Positions 1 to 8,819 of a stretch of 64,000 nt of DNA are shown here, in pieces. The stretch spans positions 1,860,001-1,924,000 of the forward strand of contig NZ_CP018725.1 in assembly GCF_001908725.1 (NCBI RefSeq). The letters run 5' to 3'. Position numbers and translations under genes: made by a program. The notes under the pieces were generated by a model. It was not told the DNA's origin. It worked only from the letters and a program-made list of their open reading frames with translations, and did not search any database. Position 1 is the first letter of the stretch. Each line of letters starts with the position of its first letter. Origin of the DNA: Xanthomonas vesicatoria ATCC 35937 (lineage in GTDB: Bacteria > Pseudomonadota > Gammaproteobacteria > Xanthomonadales > Xanthomonadaceae).

Positions 1-852
1 CTGGGCCTGGAGCGCGGGCGCGATCACAGCGGGCGCAGCGCGCTGGTGTTGCTTGAGGATGTCGAGCAGGTCGCGCATGGGCGCAAGCTGGCGCGACTGA
101 CCGAGCTGGCGTCGGCCTGGCGACTGATGTTGCTGCTGGAACACCCCGGCAACGCCGCGATCGATGTGGTGATCGCGCGCACTGGCGGGGAGTCGGGGCT
201 GGCGCACACCCTGCGCTCGGCGCATCGCTGGCGCGATCGTGCGGCGATGGGCTTTGCATTGGCACGTTGGCATCGCCTGGCCGGGCGCAGCAATGCGGCG
301 CTGAGCATTCTCGGCCAGATCGAGCAGGCCTGCCTGAGCAACGACAATGCCTGGCATCTGGCGCGCACCCGCGCGCGCATCGCGCTGGTGCTGCAGCAGC
401 GTGGCGAGCTGCTCGCAGCCCTGCCGCATCTGTACAGCGCGCTGGACCACGTGGCGCTGACGCAGAGTTGGCAGGCGATCGTCGAACTCGGCTTGCCGGC
501 CAAGGCGATGCTGCGCTCGCTGCGTCAGCACGACCCGCACACCGTCGGCGGCACCACGCGCGCATTGACCATCCAGGCGCTGCTCGAACGCCTCAGTGGC
601 GACGAGGATCCCGCCAGCGATGTGTTCAGCGAGCGCGAACTGGAAGTGCTGGCGCAACTGGCGCGCGGCTACTCCAACAAACAGATCGCCCGCCATCTGC
701 ACCTGTCGCAAAACACGGTCAAATTCCATCTCAAGAATCTGTATCGCAAGCTCGACGCGCGTAGCCGAGAGAGTGCCTTGGCGCAGGCGCTGCAGCGTGG
801 TGTGCTGCGCGCGCAAGACACGCAGCAGGCATTGGATGCACCGCCGCGTTGA
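1..852 (+). CDS. LuxR/MalT-like transcriptional regulator (5' end outside window)
   Basis: The reading frame is open from base 1, so only the C-terminal 283 residues are seen. The last 65 residues form a LuxR-type DNA-binding domain: FSERELEVLAQLARG, then SNKQIARHLHLSQNTVKFHLKNL cut across the helix-turn-helix. The preceding helical stretch, rich in Ala, Leu and Arg with evenly spaced pairs (residues about 60-190), fits the TPR-like region of large MalT/LAL-type ATP-dependent activators. The ATPase domain would lie upstream, outside the window. Family assignment of the HTH is firm; the MalT-like class is inferred from the helical repeat. The target is unknown, though the next genes form the amine-oxidation cluster on the opposite strand. 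Confidence 0.85.
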   Translation: MGLERGRDHSGRSALVLLEDVEQVAHGRKLARLTELASAWRLMLLLEHPGNAAIDVVIARTGGESGLAHTLRSAHRWRDRAAMGFALARWHRLAGRSNAALSILGQIEQACLSNDNAWHLARTRARIALVLQQRGELLAALPHLYSALDHVALTQSWQAIVELGLPAKAMLRSLRQHDPHTVGGTTRALTIQALLERLSGDEDPASDVFSERELEVLAQLARGYSNKQIARHLHLSQNTVKFHLKNLYRKLDARSRESALAQALQRGVLRAQDTQQALDAPPR

Positions 853-1000
853 GCGGCGTGCGCATCATTCTTGATGTCTGCTGCACTGGCGGTCACCGCA
901 ACACCACCACGCGCACGCATGGTGATGCGGCTTCCGTCGCCTAATCAGGCAGATGCGTCATGCGACAAAGACGATAGACAGCGGCGCCAAGCGCCCACCA

Positions 1001-1450
1001 TCATCCAAAGCTCAACGTGCCCTTCATCATCGCCCAGTGCCCGGGAAACGAGCAGAAGAACGTGTAGGCACCGCCCTTGGTCAGCTTGCTGGTCGCGAAG
1101 CTGACCGTGGTGCTTTCCCCACCACCGACCACCTTGGTATGCGCGATCACGCGTGCATCGGCTTTGGGCAGATAGCTGTCGGCAATGGTCGAGCGCACAC
1201 CGGCATTGGCAACCGCCTGAAAATCGGCGGACTTGGTCAGCACCCAGTTGTGCCCCATCACCGTGGCGGCCATCTTGCCGGAGTGCTTGAGCGTCACATC
1301 CACCTGGGTGCAGTCGCGCGCGATCGTGATGGCGCTCTGGTCGAACTTCATCTGGTCGTTGCCGGTGATGGTCACCGCGCACGTCCGTGCCCAGGCCGAG
1401 GGCGCCATCGCCATCACGCCAAGCACGGCAATCGTCGAGAACAATTTCAA
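1001..1450 (-). CDS. azu: Azurin (type 1 blue copper protein), periplasmic
   Basis: The 149-residue product has a Sec signal peptide (KLFSTIAVLGVMAMAPSAWA) followed by a mature azurin. Copper ligands are visible: His in GHNWVL, and Cys, His and Met in FFCSFPGHWAMMKG. Azurins are periplasmic one-electron carriers that accept electrons from cytochromes or dehydrogenases. I chose a TTG start at 1450 because AGGAG lies 8 nt upstream; the frame is open for 53 more codons without signal-like sequence. It is the last gene of the minus-strand cluster, about 210 bp after the aminotransferase, so it may have its own promoter. A role as electron acceptor for the neighbouring amine oxidase and cytochrome c is inferred from position. 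Confidence 0.9.
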   Translation of the reverse strand: MKLFSTIAVLGVMAMAPSAWARTCAVTITGNDQMKFDQSAITIARDCTQVDVTLKHSGKMAATVMGHNWVLTKSADFQAVANAGVRSTIADSYLPKADARVIAHTKVVGGGESTTVSFATSKLTKGGAYTFFCSFPGHWAMMKGTLSFG

Positions 1451-1658
1451 GGCATTACTCCTGCGATAAGAAAGACCTGCAAACGGCCCACACTCGCTTG
1501 CGTCGGTGCGGTCAGAGTAACGCCTTCCCGTTGCCAAAGCAGTGCTGCACAGCCGCATGGTATTTGCGTGCGGCGATCCAGATGCGTCGGCGACAGACAT
1601 CCGGCACAACGCGACAGCCGCGCCGATACATCACCGCGCCTCGGTCGCGCAGACAACA

Positions 1659-2870
1659 TTACGCATAGCGGAAGAAATCCCGCATTGGCTCGTGCACATC
1701 GGCTATGGCCGGCGGCAGAGGCAGCGGGCCGCGCTTGCCGGCCATCACCTGCACGAAGGCGTGTTTGAAGCGTGCCATCTCCGCCTCGGTGCCCACCGTG
1801 ATCCGCGACCAGGTTGGCCACACCGGCCAGCTGCGGCCGATGAACACACCAAAGGTGGCCATGTCGTCCTTGAAACCGGCCGCGGGCCGCTTCACGTCGA
1901 CCATGAAGCAGTTGCTCTCCGATGCCGTGCAGGCGTAGCCCTGCTTGGTGAGGAAATCGATGACGTCCTGCCGCGTGGCCGCAGTGCGTGCGCGGCGCTG
2001 CGGCACTAACTCTGGGTCGCGCAAGCTTGCCAGACCCGCAGCGGCTGCGGTTACTGGCAGGCTGTTGACGCTGTAGAACATCAGCTTGGCCAACAACTCC
2101 GGCCGTGCCGCGGCGTAGCCCAGGCGAATGCCGGCCATGCCGTAGAGCTTGGAGAAGGTGCGCAGCACCACCACGTCTTCGCCCGCCGCCACCATGTCCA
2201 CCACGCTGCGGGTACTTTGCGCGAAGTGGATATAGGCCTCGTCCACCACCAGCACGCTGCCCTTGGGCTTGTGCGCCAGTGCGTAGTCCAGGTCCTTGCG
2301 CGCGGTCACCGAACCGGTCGGGTTGTTGGGATTGCAGATGTAGATGACGCCGGCAGTGGCATCGGCGGCGCACATCGCCTGGACGTCATGCGAAAAATCC
2401 TTGCGCAACGGCACCTTGATCAACGTGGCGCCATTGCGGGTGGCTGCGCGCCACCCCGACTCGTAGGTCGGGTCGGCGGTGACCAGCGCCGCGCTGGGCG
2501 AGGTAAAGGCCAGCATCGTGTAGTCCAACGGCTCGGTGGAGCCGGCATAGGCCATCAGATGGTTCACCGGCAGCTTGAGCTCGGCCGCCAGGGTGGTCAT
2601 CAGCTCCATCTGGACCTCGCGCAGGTAGCGCCCGCCTTGCGGTGCGATCTGCGCAATGGCCCTGACCGCTGCTGCGGAAGGGCCATCCGGGAACTCGTTG
2701 GAGCCGATCATCACCGACGGCAGCGCGCTAGCGGTGGGTGGCGCGATGGCAGCGGTGCGTTCGGCGGCGCTGGCAAGCAGCGGTAATGCACCGGTCCCCG
2801 CGCCACCGGCGGCACCGGCGAACAGGGCGGAATCACGCAGGAACCTGCGACGCGATACGGCGGTCTTCAT
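1659..2870 (-). CDS. Tat-exported PLP aminotransferase, histidinol-phosphate aminotransferase-like
   Basis: This is a fold-type I aminotransferase of the HisC/class I-II family. It has PNNPTGSVT, the metal-free PLP region VVDEAYIHF and the Schiff-base lysine in TFSKLYGMAGIRLGYA. Unlike biosynthetic HisC it begins with a twin-arginine signal (SRRRFLRDSALFAGAAG), so the folded holoenzyme should be exported to the periplasm. The ATG at 2870 is preferred because GGAGA lies 5 nt upstream; a TTG five codons earlier is the alternative. It starts 30 bp after the RidA gene and is part of the same unit. A true HisC for histidine synthesis is expected elsewhere. The substrate is unknown; an amine or keto acid linked to the flavoenzyme is the inference. 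Confidence 0.85.
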   Translation of the reverse strand: MKTAVSRRRFLRDSALFAGAAGGAGTGALPLLASAAERTAAIAPPTASALPSVMIGSNEFPDGPSAAAVRAIAQIAPQGGRYLREVQMELMTTLAAELKLPVNHLMAYAGSTEPLDYTMLAFTSPSAALVTADPTYESGWRAATRNGATLIKVPLRKDFSHDVQAMCAADATAGVIYICNPNNPTGSVTARKDLDYALAHKPKGSVLVVDEAYIHFAQSTRSVVDMVAAGEDVVVLRTFSKLYGMAGIRLGYAAARPELLAKLMFYSVNSLPVTAAAAGLASLRDPELVPQRRARTAATRQDVIDFLTKQGYACTASESNCFMVDVKRPAAGFKDDMATFGVFIGRSWPVWPTWSRITVGTEAEMARFKHAFVQVMAGKRGPLPLPPAIADVHEPMRDFFRYA

Positions 2871-2900
2871 GGCGCTCTCCGGCAAGGCAACGACGCAAGT

Positions 2901-3404
2901 TCAAGGACGCACGGCAACCACTTCGATCTCCACGCGATACAGCGGATTGCCCAGCGCAGCGATCTGGAAGGCCGAGCGAGCCGGCAGATTGGGCTGTTCC
3001 TTGGTACCGAAGAACTGGCGGTAGCCTTCCATGAACCCGTTGAAGTCCATCTTGCCGCCCATCGCCGGGTCGCCGACCAGAAACACCTGCATCTTCACCA
3101 CATCGCCCATGCCCAGGCCGAGCGACTTCAACTGCTCCTGGATCTGCTTCAACACGCTCACCGTCTGCGCCTTGGTGTCGCCGTAGGCGGCCGCTGAATC
3201 CTTCGGCGCGCTGGCGTCCACCACCGCCGGCACTTTGCCGCTGACATACACGGTGGCCTTGCCGGCCGGGATTTCCACCGCTGCGGCAATGGGGAAATCG
3301 CTGTTGGGAATCTTGTGACGGATTACCTCGGCAGCAGCTGCGGCGCTGAGGCCTGCAGACAAGACGACGGTGGCGACGAGGGCATTGACGGCGGGACGGA
3401 ACAT
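2901..3404 (-). CDS. Exported RidA/YjgF-family imine deaminase
   Basis: The 167-residue protein has an N-terminal signal peptide (MFRPAVNALVATVVLSAGLSAAAAA) and a complete RidA domain. RidA proteins hydrolyse reactive enamine or imine intermediates released by PLP enzymes and amino-acid oxidases. The conserved arginine that marks the deaminase-competent subfamily is present in the motif PARSAFQIAALG, followed by VEIEVVAV. The start ATG has AAGGAG 5 nt upstream. Most RidA proteins are cytosolic, so the signal peptide is unusual. Its place between the cytochrome c and aminotransferase genes, in an operon with an exported amine oxidase, suggests it clears imines produced in the periplasm. This last step is inference. 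Confidence 0.88.
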   Translation of the reverse strand: MFRPAVNALVATVVLSAGLSAAAAAEVIRHKIPNSDFPIAAAVEIPAGKATVYVSGKVPAVVDASAPKDSAAAYGDTKAQTVSVLKQIQEQLKSLGLGMGDVVKMQVFLVGDPAMGGKMDFNGFMEGYRQFFGTKEQPNLPARSAFQIAALGNPLYRVEIEVVAVRP

Positions 3405-3426
3405 GGCAACTCCTTGGAAGAGAGAA

Positions 3427-3852
3427 TCAGTGGCGCAGCAGCTTGACGTCGTCGGCAGTGACACGCTCGGCATGGTCGTTGCCGAAATGGGTGCGCACAT
3501 AGCTCACCACCTCGGCCACCTGACGGTCTGTGAGCATGTCGCCAAATCCCGGCATGCCGGCGTGCCCGTCGAGCACCATCATGGTGACGTAGGGCGCGGC
3601 CGCCAGCTTGGGGTTTCCGGCAAGCGCCGGGTATTCGCCGGCGCCCTGTGCACCACTGCCTGCCGGCATGTGGCAGCCCTGGCAGACCGCGCTGTAGACA
3701 TGCTCGCCGGACGCGGTGGCGAACCCCTTTTGCGGATACAACACGGTGGCGTCGGAACTTTGCGCCTGCGCATCTCGCAGACCGGGCGGCAGCAGCGCAG
3801 CGCCGATGACCAGCGCAACGGCCGCAGCAAACACACGTGGCAACAGATTCAT
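3427..3852 (-). CDS. Class I cytochrome c, periplasmic monoheme
   Basis: The 141-residue product has a signal peptide (about residues 1-35, ending AQAQ), one heme c attachment site (CQGCH) and a likely axial Met in HAGMPGFGDML, followed by the C-terminal helix VAEVVSYVRTHF. It is a single-heme electron carrier of the class I type seen beside quinoprotein and flavoprotein dehydrogenases. The ATG overlaps the stop of the upstream amine oxidase gene (ATGA), which implies translational coupling. It is therefore the best candidate for the direct electron acceptor of that flavoenzyme. The TonB-receptor-to-aminotransferase run is tightly spaced and probably one transcript. Confidence 0.9.
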   Translation of the reverse strand: MNLLPRVFAAAVALVIGAALLPPGLRDAQAQSSDATVLYPQKGFATASGEHVYSAVCQGCHMPAGSGAQGAGEYPALAGNPKLAAAPYVTMMVLDGHAGMPGFGDMLTDRQVAEVVSYVRTHFGNDHAERVTADDVKLLRH

Positions 3853-5456
3853 GCGCGGCCTCCCCCGGCAATGACCTTGCGATGCAGGCGGCCGACGACA
3901 TCGTGCGCCGACAGGATCGCGCCCTCCTGCCAGGCCGGGATATAGGACACATGCTCGCCCGCCAGCGCCAGGCGGCCGTCGATCTGGCACAGCGGCTCGT
4001 AATGCTCGGCGCGCGCCTGCTCGCTCCACATGCCGAAGCAGCCATGCGTAAACGGCACGCGGTGCCAACCGACCGCAATGCCGTTTTCGAATTCGCGCGG
4101 ATATTGCGGATGCAACTGCGTCCCGTACTCGACCGCCCTGCGCACCCGCTGCTCGGGGGACATCGAAGTGAACTGGTAGGCGTCCAATCCCCACACATAC
4201 GCCCCGAGCAGCACGCCCTTGCCGGCGCTGTGGTAACCGGTGCTGGGATAGCTGATCAAGGTGATCGGCAGATCGGTATAGCTGATGCCGCCGTAGATCG
4301 CTTCGTCCTCTTCCCAGAAGCGCCGTTTGAATTGCAGGCCCACCTTGACCGACGCGGCATACGGCACGCTGCCGATCGCGGTGGTCATCGCATCGCTGGC
4401 GGTGGTCGGAATCCGGCTGAGCACCGACAACGGAATCGTGCAGATGCACCAATCGGCGCTGGCCACGCGCTCTTCGCCGCCGCGCGTGGCGTCCTGCCAG
4501 GACACGCGCACGCCGTTGCCGTCCTGATCGATCTTGGTGACCTTGGCGTTGTAGGTGATGGCATCGCCGAGCTGGCGCGCGAACGCCTTGCCGATCTGGT
4601 CCATGCCGCCCACCGGCTGGAACATGGTGGTCTGCATTTCGTAGTTGTTGCCGGCCGCCAGCGTTGTCCACAGCCGCGAAAGCAGCACGTCCTGCACGCT
4701 GAAAGGCTCGGAGAACTCAGGCTTGCCCGACAAACCGCCACCGGGATAACGCGCAAAGCCGCGTCGCTCGCTACTGTCCTTGCCTTTGACGTAGCCGAAC
4801 CTGTGATCGAGCGCGCCCCAGGTGCGCAGCGATTCCAGCAGCACTTCCTGGTCTTCGCGGCTGACTGCCGTATCCAGTGCATGCTGCTGCGTGCACTTGG
4901 CCAGCAACTCGGAGACATGGCCCTTGTAATCGGCATCGATCGCGCGGAACCGCTGCGGTTTGCCATCGAAACCTTTCTGGCTATGCAGCAGCGCGTTGTA
5001 GTTGACCTGATTGAAGGCTTCCAACGCCACGCCGAACTGTTTGCAATAACTCAACACCGCCTTGTGGTGATGGGGAATGCGCCACGGCCCGGGATTGAGA
5101 TACAGCCCGTCGTCGAACTGGCAATGCTGCGTGGCGCCGCCCAGTTCCGTATAGCGATCGCCGCCGCGCAGCGTCCAGTTACGGCCACCGGGGCGGCCGT
5201 TGTATTCCAGCACCTGCACGCGATAACCGGCCTTGCGTAATTCGAAGGCAGCGGTCATCCCGGCCAGGCCCGCACCCAGAATCAGCACCGATGCGCCCTT
5301 CGGGTCGCCATCCAGCTGCAACGGCCCGGTAAAGCGCGATTCGGCCGCCATGCCCAGGCTGCTCATCGCCTGATACATCATCGCGCCGCCGGCGGTCATG
5401 CCGATGCGCGCCAGCAACTGCCGCCGCGTCATCGCCCCAGTGTGATTGCCTTGCAT
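3849..5456 (-). CDS. Tat-exported FAD-dependent amine / L-amino-acid oxidase
   Basis: The product (535 aa) is a flavin amine oxidase. It has a dinucleotide-binding motif (VLILGAGLAGMTAAFELR), the downstream GGRNWT signature, and a C-terminal FAD motif around GRLALAGEHVSYIPAWQEGAI. The N terminus carries a twin-arginine signal, TRRQLLARIGMTAGG, consistent with export after FAD insertion. The ATG at 5456 follows AGGGGA by 9 nt; further in-frame starts exist upstream to 5504. The family oxidises a primary amine or L-amino acid to an imine, which hydrolyses to an aldehyde or keto acid plus ammonium. With a cytochrome c gene overlapping its 3' end it may act as a dehydrogenase that does not release H2O2. 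The substrate is not identifiable. Confidence 0.88.
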   Translation of the reverse strand: MQGNHTGAMTRRQLLARIGMTAGGAMMYQAMSSLGMAAESRFTGPLQLDGDPKGASVLILGAGLAGMTAAFELRKAGYRVQVLEYNGRPGGRNWTLRGGDRYTELGGATQHCQFDDGLYLNPGPWRIPHHHKAVLSYCKQFGVALEAFNQVNYNALLHSQKGFDGKPQRFRAIDADYKGHVSELLAKCTQQHALDTAVSREDQEVLLESLRTWGALDHRFGYVKGKDSSERRGFARYPGGGLSGKPEFSEPFSVQDVLLSRLWTTLAAGNNYEMQTTMFQPVGGMDQIGKAFARQLGDAITYNAKVTKIDQDGNGVRVSWQDATRGGEERVASADWCICTIPLSVLSRIPTTASDAMTTAIGSVPYAASVKVGLQFKRRFWEEDEAIYGGISYTDLPITLISYPSTGYHSAGKGVLLGAYVWGLDAYQFTSMSPEQRVRRAVEYGTQLHPQYPREFENGIAVGWHRVPFTHGCFGMWSEQARAEHYEPLCQIDGRLALAGEHVSYIPAWQEGAILSAHDVVGRLHRKVIAGGGRA

Positions 5457-5523
5457 CAACGCACATCCCCTGCATGTCATGGACAATCGCGCGGCCGGCT
5501 GCACTGCCGGCCGCGTCGATCAC

Positions 5524-7818
5524 TCAGAATCGGTAAGACAGGCTCGCGAACAGCTGGCGCGGCGCGATCAGCTGGTACGAGCCGGAACTTTCGTTGGGAA
5601 ACACCGCACCGATCGCATCGTCCTTGTCGAACAGGTTGTAGACCGACAGCTGCAACCGCCCACCGGCAACAAAGCCGGCATCGCCGCCTTGATAACCGAC
5701 GCTGCCATTGACGATGAAGGTGGCATCCACCTGATCGGTATTGAGCGTGTCGCCGTAGCGCTTGCCGGTGTACTTGGTGTCGAGGTTGGCGAAGAAATGC
5801 TCGCCTTCCCAGCCGCCGTTGACGCTGAACATCACCTTGGGCGCGTCCGGTACGTCGTTACCTTCCACCTGCACCAGCGCGCCGCTGACCGGGCCGAAAT
5901 AGTTGTCCTGGAATTCGGATTGATTCCAGGTCAGCGATGCGCCCAGCCGCCAGCCCGGCGCCGGCTTCCACATGCCGGAGACTTCCGCACCGTAGGTCTG
6001 CACGTCGCCGACGTTAGCGTAGACGGTGGGGGCCACCACCAGCGGGTCCGGGTCGGTCAGCGCGATGATGCGATTTTCATAATCGATCTTGTAGGCGGCG
6101 ATGTAACCGCTCCACTGGCTGGATTCGGCGCGGATGCCGATATCGATGTTGGTGGATTCTTCCGGCGCGATGTCCGGATTGAAGGCACCGGACGTCAGTG
6201 CCAGACGCGGCGCGGAACTGAAGTTTTCCGCGTAGTTGGCGAACACCTGCACGCCTTCGGCCAGCTGGAAGCTCGCACCGACCTGTGGCTGAAACCAGTC
6301 GCTGTTCTTGATGGTCACATCGCGGCGCACACCGACGTTGAAGTCGTCCAGATTGGCGATGCCGTTGTAGTCGCGTTTGACATCCAGCCCCTTGGCGCCG
6401 AACTCCATGGTCAGCCGGTCGTCTAGCAGGCGCAGCGTGTCCTTGACGTAGAGCTGCTTCACCTCGGTGGAGAAGTGGTTGTCGTAATAGATCACGATCG
6501 GCAAGGCGTTCTTGAGCAAGGCGCCGGTGGCCGGGTCCAGGTTGTACAGCGGGCGCACCTGATCGAAGTCGTAGCTTTCGTACCAGGCGCCCACTTCCAG
6601 CTTGTTGTGCTCGGTCTCCCAGGCCACCGCCGTGGTCAAGCCGTAGCGATCGCCGCCCATGATTTCTTCGCGCCGCGTCATCGCACCGGCGCGAGTGACA
6701 TTGCCGTTGGCATCGACGATCTGCGGGTCGTTGATGGCGATATCGGTGCGCCCGGGGGTGCCGGCAATCGCATCGTTGTACAACCCGGTGGCAGTACTCG
6801 GCGGCGTGCCGCCGACGCCGTAACCGTGCTTGTTTTCGTAGTATCCGGTGAAGGTGAAGCCGATGGCGTCGTTGAACAGGAAATCGCCGTGCAGGCTCAG
6901 CAGCGAGTCGCGGCGGCCGTTCTGCCACTCACTGTAATGCTCGGCGTCCACTTCCGGGTTACCGGTGATGCGTTCGTGCAGATCCCACGACACCGAACCG
7001 TCGGAGTTGTACGACTGCACGTCGTAATCCTTGCGGTTGTTGTAGATCCAGCCCAAGGTCAGGCTGCCGGCGTCCCAGGCCTGACGCACCTTGGCTTCGA
7101 AGTGATCGCTCTTTTGCGTGGCCGGTTCCATGTCCCACACCCCGCCCTGCGTGCGCGATGCCGAGAGGTACGCACTCGGCCCGCCCGCCCACCAATCCTG
7201 CGTATCCAGACGGACAAAACTGCGGACCAGATCGTCCGAGCCGATGGTCTGGGTGAGATTGCCGCTCCAGGTATCGCCTCCCTTGGGCGGAAGACTGGTG
7301 TAGCGGATCGCACCGCCAAGTGCGTGATACGAGGGCTGGGTGACATCGCCAGAGCCGGCGGACACCGTCACATCGAGCAGGTTTTCGCTGGAGACGTAGC
7401 GGGTGATCGGCCCACCTTCGCGGGTGTCGAACGTCTCGATCGGAATGCCGTCCAGGGTCACGCCGATCTGGTTGGCGGAAAATCCGCGAATGGTCATCGA
7501 GTCGCCAAACTCGTACAGCCCGAACGGGTCGGTGGTCTGCACGTTAACGCCGGGCAGACTGGCCAGCAGTTGTTGCGGTGCCACGCCAGGCACCTGGGCC
7601 TGGATCTCGTCCATCGAAATGGAGGCGGTGGTGCGGGTGGACCCGGTGCCCACCACGCTGACCGCATCCAGGGTGCGTGCCTCCTGGGCGAACGCGGGCA
7701 GGCCTGGCGTGCCTGCCACCAGCAAGGTCATCGAGGCGAGCGTGTGGCGACGCGTTGCGGCGGTGAGAACGGCGGCCAGTGCGGCCGCCAACTGATCGGT
7801 CTTCAAGCGCTTAGGCAT
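5524..7818 (-). CDS. TonB-dependent outer-membrane receptor
   Basis: The 764-aa receptor has a long N-terminal signal region, a plug domain at about residues 65-190 (VPGVAPQQLLASLPGVNV, GFSANQIGVTLDGIPIE, HALGGAIRYTS) and a beta-barrel that ends with the typical aromatic C terminus SYRF. The ATG at 7818 follows an AGGGGT Shine-Dalgarno-like stretch. It is the first gene of the minus-strand cluster, 67 bp before the amine oxidase. The receptor probably imports a nitrogenous compound that the exported enzymes then oxidise; this is inferred only from gene order. I see no signalling N-terminal extension of the FecA type. Confidence 0.92.
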   Translation of the reverse strand: MPKRLKTDQLAAALAAVLTAATRRHTLASMTLLVAGTPGLPAFAQEARTLDAVSVVGTGSTRTTASISMDEIQAQVPGVAPQQLLASLPGVNVQTTDPFGLYEFGDSMTIRGFSANQIGVTLDGIPIETFDTREGGPITRYVSSENLLDVTVSAGSGDVTQPSYHALGGAIRYTSLPPKGGDTWSGNLTQTIGSDDLVRSFVRLDTQDWWAGGPSAYLSASRTQGGVWDMEPATQKSDHFEAKVRQAWDAGSLTLGWIYNNRKDYDVQSYNSDGSVSWDLHERITGNPEVDAEHYSEWQNGRRDSLLSLHGDFLFNDAIGFTFTGYYENKHGYGVGGTPPSTATGLYNDAIAGTPGRTDIAINDPQIVDANGNVTRAGAMTRREEIMGGDRYGLTTAVAWETEHNKLEVGAWYESYDFDQVRPLYNLDPATGALLKNALPIVIYYDNHFSTEVKQLYVKDTLRLLDDRLTMEFGAKGLDVKRDYNGIANLDDFNVGVRRDVTIKNSDWFQPQVGASFQLAEGVQVFANYAENFSSAPRLALTSGAFNPDIAPEESTNIDIGIRAESSQWSGYIAAYKIDYENRIIALTDPDPLVVAPTVYANVGDVQTYGAEVSGMWKPAPGWRLGASLTWNQSEFQDNYFGPVSGALVQVEGNDVPDAPKVMFSVNGGWEGEHFFANLDTKYTGKRYGDTLNTDQVDATFIVNGSVGYQGGDAGFVAGGRLQLSVYNLFDKDDAIGAVFPNESSGSYQLIAPRQLFASLSYRF

Positions 7819-8143
7819 GCAATCGACCCCTGGAGTGTGGTGCGTGCTGAGTGACCGGACCCGCCCCCCAAGACCGGCTGACACCGCAGATGCGGCACGG
7901 ATCGACCATACCCAGCGCGGTTGCGCCGCAGACGCGGTGCGGAGGGTAGGGTCTGCGCATGCGGGTAGGTTCTTTCCGTGCTGGAACGTTTGAATACGCA
8001 GCGCAGATGCCCGGCGTGGCGTGCTTGCGCAGGCGCCGGGCGTTGGCGATCAAGCGTTCGCGCGCGCCGTGCGCGGGCGCCTGCGGTCGCGCGTCACGCG
8101 CCTACCCGTTTGCGCGTATCCGGGCATAGGAGATCCCGCATGC
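7819..8143. other. Intergenic region between the TonB receptor and HAD genes
   Basis: This 325-bp divergent region must hold the promoter of the receptor operon (minus) and of the HAD gene (plus). It is GC-rich with CGCG runs around 8040-8100. I see no convincing -35/-10 pair, operator palindrome or small gene in it. ATAGGAGA at 8125-8132 is a ribosome-binding site, discussed with the HAD gene. Confidence 0.5.
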
Positions 8144-8815
8144 TTGCGATGCAGCGGCAGATCGACAACGCTGCGGCGCCCACCTCGCGAGCACGCCCAT
8201 GCCATCTACCCCCCGTCCTTGCTGCTGTTGGATTTCGATGGCGTATTGGCCAGCTATTCGCGCCCGCGCCGACTGGCCGCCCTGGCGACTGCGGCCGCAT
8301 GCACGCCGCAGCGCGTGCAGCAGGTGCTGTTCGAGCAGGGACTGGAACGCGCCTACGATGCCGGCGCTATCGATACACAGGCCTACCTGACCCAATTGAG
8401 CAATGGGTTGGGACAGCCGATCGACCGCGCCACCTGGATTGCGGCGCGCGTAGCAGCGTGCCGCGCCGACCCCGCAGCGGTGGCGCAGGTGCTGGCGGTG
8501 TCGACGACGACCGCGGTGGCGGTGCTTACCAACAACGGCCCGCTGATGGCGGAGGCGATCGTGCAGATCGTGCCGTCGCTGTTTCCGTTATTGCAGGGCC
8601 GCATCCTGTGCAGCGGTGCGCTTGGCGGCAGAAAACCGCAGCTGGAGGTGTACCAGCGCGCGCTGGCGCAGCTGGATGCGGAACCGGCGCGCACCTTGTT
8701 CGTCGATGACTTGTTCGTCAACGTCCGCGGCGCCCGCGCCGCCGGCTTGCATGCCGATACCGTGCGCGATGCGCGCGCGTTACGGCGGGTGTTGAAGCGG
8801 TATGGGTTGGGATGA
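8144..8815 (+). CDS. HAD-superfamily hydrolase (haloacid dehalogenase/phosphatase-like); start uncertain
   Basis: HAD motif I is LLLLDFDGVL with the nucleophile Asp, motif II is VAVLTNNGP, motif III is GRKPQLEVY and motif IV is TLFVDDLFVNVRGARAAG. This is a complete small HAD phosphatase of the epoxide-hydrolase-like subclass. Its substrate is unknown. The start is unclear. A good Shine-Dalgarno (AGGAGA) precedes ATG at 8140, but that ATG is one frame off and its frame runs on to 8709 with no HAD motifs. In the HAD frame the first start after the Shine-Dalgarno is a TTG at 8144, used here. Either translation begins at TTG or one base separates a former ATG from the body of the gene. Confidence 0.8.
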   Translation: MRCSGRSTTLRRPPREHAHAIYPPSLLLLDFDGVLASYSRPRRLAALATAAACTPQRVQQVLFEQGLERAYDAGAIDTQAYLTQLSNGLGQPIDRATWIAARVAACRADPAAVAQVLAVSTTTAVAVLTNNGPLMAEAIVQIVPSLFPLLQGRILCSGALGGRKPQLEVYQRALAQLDAEPARTLFVDDLFVNVRGARAAGLHADTVRDARALRRVLKRYGLG

Positions 8816-8819
8816 GATT

